DNA of 64,000 bases from Pelodera strongyloides. Lineage: Eukaryota > Nematoda > Chromadorea > Rhabditida > Rhabditidae. Where the stretch lies: NCBI GenBank assembly GCA_036852015.1, contig JAANDG010000495.1:46398-110397 (forward strand). Direction: 5' to 3'. This document shows positions 38,512-47,500 of this stretch, one piece after another. The stretch's first letter is position 1. The number at the start of each line of letters is the position of its first letter. The notes beneath the pieces are model-generated. The model did no database searches, was not told the origin of the DNA, and worked only from the letters and a program-made list of their open reading frames with translations. Made by a program: the position numbers and the translations under genes.

Positions 38512-41500
38512 AGAGATGAAAAGACCAGATTTCATAGCCAGTTTTAGTGCAATCTACACATACACGGAGAAATTATTGTTAGCTTTTTTTGAATTAGTTT
38601 AGTTGTATTTTATTATATTATATACATTCTTGTAATGTATAGTAAGTCTATAGTAAGCCTAAGCCTAAGCCTAAGCCTAAGCCTTTGATATAATAGATAG
38701 TAGATTTTGTACGATTTATTTGCACCTTTATCTATGTACAATGTACAATGATGATTAAATTCCGTGAACTTTATATAATTCCCTATAATATAAATACATA
38801 AAGAAACATGTGAATGTATGTGGGCGTATCCCTATATAGTCCAATGGGGATTTGAAACTTACGCACGCAATTATTAATAAAAAAAAAGATAAATAAAGAA
38901 GATCATCTTAGCACAGATCCGCCCGCGAGACATTGTTTTGGAAGCGCGTGCTCCTTTTTTTATGCACTTGCGTAAAATGGGGATTAGTAAATTAAGTTGT
39001 AAATTTATCATCATACTGAATTATTCTTTGACAAATATGAAAAATATAATATAAAAAATATAAATTTTAGGTGGTTATGTTAATTTGTAACATTTACAGC
39101 TGGTTTTGAACGAAAACGAACTATAATTTAGCTTACGCTTATCTTTATGAGCGTTTTATGGCTGTTAATGGGTAGAAACATTTATATATTTTAAGTGTAT
39201 ACATTTCTTTCCGATAGATAACTTACTTCCTTATAACACATAATTTGTATCCTTGCGCTTACTTGTAAATAATATGTACCTAAAATGTGCGTTATGATTA
39301 ATTACTCCTGTAAAGTTTTTATGAAAATGTTTCCCTGTCCGTGGGCCCTAGGGAACTTTACATCTTTGTATTATCTAATTTTTTTATGCACGTTATGAAA
39401 TTTTGTCTGTCAGAAAATATTTATTAGTATTACATTATTAGTAATGCAATATTGTGTTTAGTTAGTTTTAAAATTATAATTCTACAAATAATTATTTTAT
39501 TTACATTAATGTAGTTAGTTTAGTAAAATTTTATCTTAAAGCGAAATGCCAGCCTCTTTGGAAAATTTGCATATGATAAGCAAATCCTATGTATCCTATG
39601 CTAATTTTGCGCGATTGCCGTGGACGATCGCGCAAAATTAGCATAGGATACATAGGATTTGCTTATCATATGCAAATTTTCCTAAGGGGCTAGCATTTCG
39701 CTTTAAAAAAAAATACATTTTTTTTGGGTGGTCAAAGTATAATTTTGATCTAAACTACTTCCCCCTTTTTTGGGCTCTGCGGCAGGGCGTTTTTTTATTT
39801 TGGGGAGGCAAAATTTCCAAACAAATATACACGTATCATGTTGCAGTTTGTGCGTGTGTGCCCACGCGTTTAGTCAGTTCCACCAGATATGTAATTCTTT
39901 TTATAGTTATAGTTATGCTATGCAAGGCTTTTTATCTTTATAGTTTTTTTTAACTTGATATACTTTAGTATAGTATCAATATCTTATAGCGAAATACCGG
40001 CCGGTTATTGAAACACATCGAGTACACCAGCATTCTTATGCAGTGTATGCAAATGAACAGAAATTAGCATAAATAAGTAAGAATTCAGTTGTCCACGAGG
40101 CGTTTCAAAAACCGGCTGGTATTTCGCTTTAAACAGTGATTTCATTTTTCGCTTTTTCATTCGTAACTTTGCATAAGGGACCGTAAATCATTGGTGGTTT
40201 TGATTCAAGAAATTGTGTTGCGACCCGCAATTACTTTGCTAATTAGTGCTTAGGGGATGAATTATTTCGGTATTTTTGAGTTCTGATGATGTTACGAAGT
40301 TGTGTTGGGGGCGTTGGTGATTGGCACACTATAGTCTCTCTCGTAATTGTTAATGGTAAACGAGCTACCGTAGCATTAACGTACAGTAATCAGCACAGTG
40401 GTACAAGGTACGATAAACAGTGTGAAACCAAGTGCGTATATTGGTGTCCAATACCCAGGTACGGTAGCGAATATTTTGAAGCGGTATAACATCCGGTTTT
40501 TGAAACACGTGCTGAACACTGTTCTTTTGTAACATATGCATAACACTGTGTGATACTGCGCATTTGTTGGCGCACATTTGCATAGAACATATGATGGAAA
40601 TGTAGTTGTCCATCAAACGTTTCAAGGCCGGCCGTAATATAATTTTAAAATCCTCTGTACCGGCGTATATTTTTGCTCTTGCAAGTTTCTTCTCTCTGTT
40701 ATCTATAATATTTTGCAATGTACTGTTGCTAATTTATTATTTTCTTAATGGTTTATAAGTAATTCCGTCAGTAAGAGTACGCGCTGTTGATTCATTACTT
40801 TTTATTAATTAATTTTTTTGCCCCTCGACACTGATGCCGCGGCTTTTTACTCTCCGTACTTTTGCGTGGAACACATCCGAGGTTAATTGCCTTTAATTGG
40901 GTTAATTAAAATTCAAACTAGCAGCTTTTCATTCACAATTGTTTACGCGTTGATGTGCACATGCACCTGCAATGATTGCAGTTGGTCTTTGAATAATTGA
41001 TACAGTAGATTTGGAACAGGTGCATTTTATAATGTGCTCCCTGTTGCTTTTCTTTCTCCCTCTCTCTCTATTTCTCTCCCTAGTATGCCTCCCCCCGGGA
41101 TCACGTACCATTTTACCAGCTCTCTATGTGAAGTTCTCACGCTTTTGAGAGATTGTAGGTTCCCATATTGCTGCGTTTATTTTCTCCCCAGGGTGAGCTT
41201 AAACAAGAAGACTCTTGGGGAGGTGTTCCCCCCAGAACCCACCCACTGTCTGAGAAAAATTGGCGTGCAAGCCGCGTGAAAATTGCGCGCAAAATACATT
41301 TTTGTAACGAAGTTGTGTGGAAAATGCGCGCGAAAGAGAACTGGCTTGTAAATTTGCACGCCGATCTGACGCCGCTTGCGCGCGATATTTTTGCATCTAT
41401 TGGACTTTGCTATACATAGAACAGTTTTATGATTATAGTGATAACAATCACGACTTGCAAAACTGTGCAAATCTTTATGGAACTATTTGTAATCTTGATG

Positions 41501-44500
41501 AATCACTTTCCTAAAATTGAGACTATTATTACCCCTTGACGCTTTTGTTTATTGTGATGCTTGGAATTTTTTGTTATTGCGCTAGACACTAGAGTTGACT
41601 AGAGAGCGAAAAACAAAGAGTTATAAAACGTTGGGGGGGGGGGGGGGTGGGCTCAAGTTCAACTGACTGTAAATAAAATAATAATTTTTGGCAATTTGGT
41701 TGCAAACGCTTAGTGACTCAGCATCTACTTTTAATACACTTTTCGAGGTTATCGCTCTCTGGCTTATTTTTTTCGGTTAGGACTGTGTTATACTTTACTT
41801 TATTTTACATACTAATACAGCAATGCTGTATGTGCTCTATTATTTTTTTGCATCATCACTGAGCGTGATTCTACTCTAGTGGAGGAGCATAAGACCAAAA
41901 TAAGACTTATAAGATAAGTTTAAAGCGAAATACCGGCCGGTTTTTGAAACGCATCGTGGACCACTGGATCCCACGTATTTATGCTAACAATACGTTTCAA
42001 AGACCGGCCGGTATTTCACTTTCTCGGTTTTGGAATACATAGTAATCCTTTCCTAGCCTTACCCAGTTTTTAGGTTACATATAAGCTAGCTGAGGCTGAG
42101 GTCGCAAGATTACCAAGGTCATGTTAAATCATTACCTTAGTTTTGCCTAGTTTTTAGGTTGAATATAGGTTAGCTCAGGTACCAAGTCGCAAGATTACCA
42201 AGGTCACGTTATCGTACGCCGCCTACACTTTTTTTTTTAGCAAATCCGTTCTTTGTTTTTATGAGCAGGTTTTGATTGAGTGCCCTGTTTACTCTGCCGT
42301 GTGTATGTATACTCAGAACCAGTACCAAGGGTAGAATTACGCGCGCTTGCTTGACAAAGAACAATTTTTAAGTTATATTTTTTATTATATACTGCATAGA
42401 TTTTGTAGAAAATTCTTATAAATTATCTTTGATGATTTAATTATCCTGATATTTTTTCGTTTAGTCGAAGTAGTGCCTTTCTTCTTGAACTGGGACTCCA
42501 AAGGCGTAGGGCGTAGGTTCGGTTCCGGTAACCCCCACTTTCGTTTTATTGACAGTGAGTGCGTGATAATTGTGAAAAACAGCTGCTGTTTCACACTAAC
42601 CGGAAGTGTTTAAATTCTCTAGCGCGCAGATCAGTTTGCTATGCTAATTTGTTGGGTTAATCATATAGTCAGTTTCCGTATAAAGCACGTGACCACTGCT
42701 TTTTGCTCTTTTATGTGTTTTCCTTTTATTTACTTTTTAATACCATTATTGTGCATTCACCATAAAGTGGGGGTTGCCGGAACCGAACCCACGCCTTTGG
42801 ATTCCCTGTTGACAGGGCTAACCACTAGGCTAGGATCACTCATAAAACTATTACAGCTAAATACACAGTTTATGTCTAGGTTTTTAACTTGAACTAGTTT
42901 CCTGCTTAATTTTCTCGTTATGTTGCATTTTCTGTCATTTTTTCAAAAGTACGTTATAGATGTAGGGACACGGTATAAGTTTCATTATTAGTCTACCCGT
43001 ATACCGTATACCGTACATACATATGGTACCTACATTTATGATAAGGAGACTAGTCAAAGTAGTGCGACAAGATAGTTGCCAGCGCATTGAACATATTGAT
43101 TATCTTTGATTGATTATTGATTTTCTCTTAATTTATTGATTTTTCCAGGAACCCGTCGTTCAGCTCGAACTCGAAAGAGGGGCAGTGGGCGGCATTGAAG
43201 ATGATCATGGCAGAGCGAGCGGCTGACTGCCTGGCAAAGGTTTGGCAATTATCGATTTATTTATTGATTTTTTTTTGCCCGCTTTATTGATTTGTCGATG
43301 GTTAGTAATTATTGATCACAGGCTACAATAAATAACTCTTTATTCCATAAAAAGTGCGCATAAGAAAAATAGAAACAAGAGAGAAAACACTCACGGGCTA
43401 GACACATTCAGGTCCAGCTTCTTATATGTGGTGTTAATGTCAATAGTTTAGTTTCTAAATTATATTTATTGAAAGAATATGCTAAAAGATGATCGATAAC
43501 ATTATGCAAACCTTTCAGCTGGGTCTCGACGGCTCGCCCAGCATGGACGGCGTGAACTGTGCGACCGTGTCGCCGACGCAACCCGCCAACGTTTCGCAAA
43601 CAAATTTGCAACAACCCGCGTTTGGACATCACAGAAGGTTGGTGCATTGTGGGGGGAACATTGTTTATCACTTTGTATGAACAGTTAGTATAGTTTCTTA
43701 TGTTTGTAATATGGATAGTACATATGTAATGGGCGTTGAAAATGGTCTACAGTAGATTATGTCAGTAAGTACCTATAAATAATATATTCATTTATTATTA
43801 GGATTATTGATTTGTGCATAATTTTGCGGAATAACTTTTAAATGATTCACTGTTTTTATTTATCGATTTATATCGATTACCTTATACAATGTTCAGATGT
43901 CGAAGTCTTCGCGAACGCACCGGCGTTGACCACCGCCTCGAGCGGCTTCCTTCCGGCCCAGCAATCCACCGCACCCCGCTGTATACGGTAATGCCCGGGA
44001 CCAATACGAATAAGAGGTACTGTAGTTGTTTCTTTTGTTTCCTCAATACTGTACATGTTTATGGCAAGGCGCAAGGCGAGATTCTACGGTAGAGAAGCTG
44101 GGAGCTAAGAAAAATGCAAAAGACATTTTACCACTCATCTCAGAGTTCCATTCGAGAATCTTGATTATTATACAGTACCAACTAGGTATTGATTTTTCTA
44201 TTTATCGATTATTTATAACTTTAGTCGACCCGTGCGCATACAAGACTTCTCCGAGCATGTGCGACTGATGACTGCCGATTCGGATTTCCGTTTTTCCGAG
44301 GAATACGAGGTTTGATTATCGATTTATTAATTATCGATTTATTTATCGTATTGGTTATTAATTGTTGACTTTCATTGACTGATGTAAGAATTGATTATTT
44401 GTATTCTTTGCTCGTAGTGCTGAGCATTTCACACCGTTGTCTCTTTTCGTATTCACTCGTCTCTCAATTTACTTTGGAGTTATTTTGCTTATAGTTACCA

Positions 44501-47500
44501 CGTTCCTTCTATGTTTGCGCGAGTTTTAGTTAAAGCGAAATACCGGCCGGTTTTTGAAAGAGTAGAACAGCATCATTAAGCAGAGTAAATTAACGTAAAT
44601 TAGAATAAAAAATCGAGCTAAATTCGAGCAAATTAGCATAAATACATACGAATTCAGTTGTCGACGATGAGTTTCAAAAAAAGGCCGGTAGTTCGCTTTA
44701 ATATTTGCATTTGTACTGCTAATCTACGATTTCGAATAATATAGAATAACACATTCAGTGTACAAATAATCTTGTTTATGTGTGTGCGTTTTTTTTCTGA
44801 TCTACGCTAAATTCCATGAACTTTATCTAATTCCGTAACGTGTAAAAGATAACATTCTTGAATGGTTGGGGGCGTATTCTATATTTGGGCGTAGTAAGCC
44901 GGATTAACCTTGTGTACGTGTTGAAAAAACGATAATCCAATAATATATCCGCCCAAGGAATGTTATTTGCAAACTGGGGATATGAATAAGAGTACATGGA
45001 CCTAGGAGCATATATGGGCTTGGACACTGCTTGGGCTTAGGCTTAGGCTTGGGCTTAAACTTAGGTTTCGGCGTAGATAACTATAATTTCGCGTTTCAGC
45101 TTCTCAAAAATGTTGGCGTGGGGCAGAGTTACACGGCCGCTGAACTTCCTGTCAACCGCTCCAAGAATAGGTACTATCTTTAGATTTAGACTCAATAGCC
45201 CGTATTCTCGGGTCGACGAAAACGTTCCGTTTGGGAAATCCTTTGTATGCAAATTTCTCGACTATTTAAACTAGCACTAGCTGGAGGAAAAATTTGCATA
45301 CGAATGAGCTCCCAAACGGAACATTCCCGTCGACCCGAGAATACGGGCTATTGTGTATGCGTTTGTTTGTTTGTTTATACACGCCGGAAGTAGATAAATA
45401 AACGGAAAGAGAGTTACAAACGAATTGCATATGGTATCGATGGCTTACGTGACATAAATCGGAATCGGACTGTTGATGGCTGGGTGTATTGTGTTGTTTC
45501 TTAATTATTAATTAGTAGTATCGATTGATTATTACAGATTCACCAACATCCTGCCCTACGATCACTCCCGGGTCAAGCTAGTGAACGTGGACGACGATGA
45601 GGGTGCAGACTACATCAACGCGAATTTCATGCCGGTGGGTGAACTTTTATGCAAATCATTATTTGAAACAATCATATAAGTACATGAGTAAACTAAATAT
45701 AATGAGAAGGAAACCACAGGCGAGCCATCTAACAAGACGACCAACTGCCTACGCTGAGTCTTTCAAGCGAAATAGCAGCCGGTTTTTGAAACTCATCTCA
45801 AGTACATGCATTCCTATGTATTTATGCAGAGTGGGATCGAATTGGGGTCGATTTTTTATGTTAATGATGTTCATTTGCGTACAAATGTTTTGACATACGT
45901 TTCAAGAACCGGCCGTTATTTCCCTTTAAAAAGGAAAAGAACGAGGTTATTTTAGTTGTGCCGACTATTGTTTATCGAGAAATATTCAGGGTTTCTCGTC
46001 GCGACGCGAGTTCATCGCCGCGCAAGGACCGCTCCCCGCCACCCGGGATCATTTCTGGCAAATGGCTTGGGAACAGCAGTGCCCGGCAATCATTGCGCTG
46101 ACCAAATGTGTGGAAAAGGTGGGTTCTTGACGTAGACTACAGATACGTAAGTAAATTGCTTGCTTGGCTTCAAGAGCGTGCTTATTCCACGAATTACTCA
46201 AATTTATGAAAACACAAGAGCGGAAATTTTTTTAAACGTTTACACTTTTGTTGTACAACATGATCAACGTATTCCACACAAACAAATGTCTAAAATCTTA
46301 TTTATTTATCGTACCGTAGTTTAGTGTAACTATCATTGTAATTATCACATAGTGTAATTATCATTATAATTGCAGGGTCGTGACAAGTGCCATCAATACT
46401 GGCCTGACGGAGAACATGTCAGTGTACTGTATGGAGATATTGAGGTTTGTTGACCGCTGTTTCAAAACAATATTAATATTTCGATCGCTTACTAATTGTA
46501 AGTGATCCTCTAATCGATATTTAAAGCGAAATACCGGCCCGTTTTTGAAACACATCGTGTACATCAGCATTATTATGCCACTTAGGCAAATGAACATAAA
46601 TTAGAATAAAAATATAGCTAAATTCGAGAATTCAGTTTATCCACGATGCGTTTCAAAAACCGGCCGGTATTTCGCTTTAAATCCGTGTGATGAAGTGAGT
46701 CCACGTTCCTGTCTGTAACTCGTTGTCAAGAACGCCCAGTGGGGCACAGAAAATTTCAGAAAATTCATGAGAATGTAGTTGTCCAGCACATTCAAATCCA
46801 CGTGCCAAATCGCTTTAAAAACATTATTCTTCCTAGGTGACCCTGATGACCGAGCGTCAGTTCGACGAGTTCACCGTGCGCGAGTTGCGTCTCTGTAACT
46901 TGGCGGAGAATTCGCCGCCGCGCCACGTCGTACACCTCCACTACATGGCCTGGCCCGACTTTGGAGTTCCCGAGCAACCGCAGGGCATCGTCAGGTTAGT
47001 CGGCCTGGTGCAGTTGGTTAGGGTTTCTAACAAAAATAACTCAACCAAGGTTCAATTCCATCCACCGTGTTTTGTTGGTATTAAACCAGCGAAATCAAGG
47101 GGGAATGCAAATTAATGCAAGCTATCGAGTTTTAGATGGCGAATGTATTATTTAATAATTTGTGTATAAAATATGCTTCCCATTTCTCATATGTTAGATA
47201 AGAAACATGTTATCAACTTATCATCATTCATAAATATTCATTTCAGATTTGCCCGTCTCTTCCGCTCAAAGCTCCCTCACTCACCGTTGAATAAGCCAAC
47301 GATAGTACATTGCAGGTGAGCGGTTTCAACTAGCCTTTTGCATTTTTACTTGCCTCTTTGAATTTCTGGACCAGCAAACATTTGTAAGTTCCCAAACGGG
47401 GGTGCAGGGACTTGATGTTCTTGTGTTAAAGCGAAATATCGGCCGGTTTTTGAAGCACATCGAGTGCATCAGCATTATTATACATTTATGCTAAGTTACT

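Larger units (their letters stand above)
32684..43148. other. 10.5-kb intron 28 between transmembrane and cytoplasmic exons
   Basis: GT at 32684 and AG at 43147-43148. It contains family A, B, C and D palindromes, a CA tract, two long GA tracts, the nested duplication at 36665-36955, a TTAGGC array near 38652 and an inverted pair of tRNA-derived sequences near 42.5-42.8 kb. The upstream half is AT-rich. No exon with convincing splice sites and protein similarity was seen, but a small alternative exon or non-coding RNA cannot be excluded by eye. Confidence 0.7.

Noticed and set aside
42767..42838. Functional tRNA
   Set aside because: Acceptor and T stems do not pair and the anticodon loop is replaced by a five-pair hairpin.
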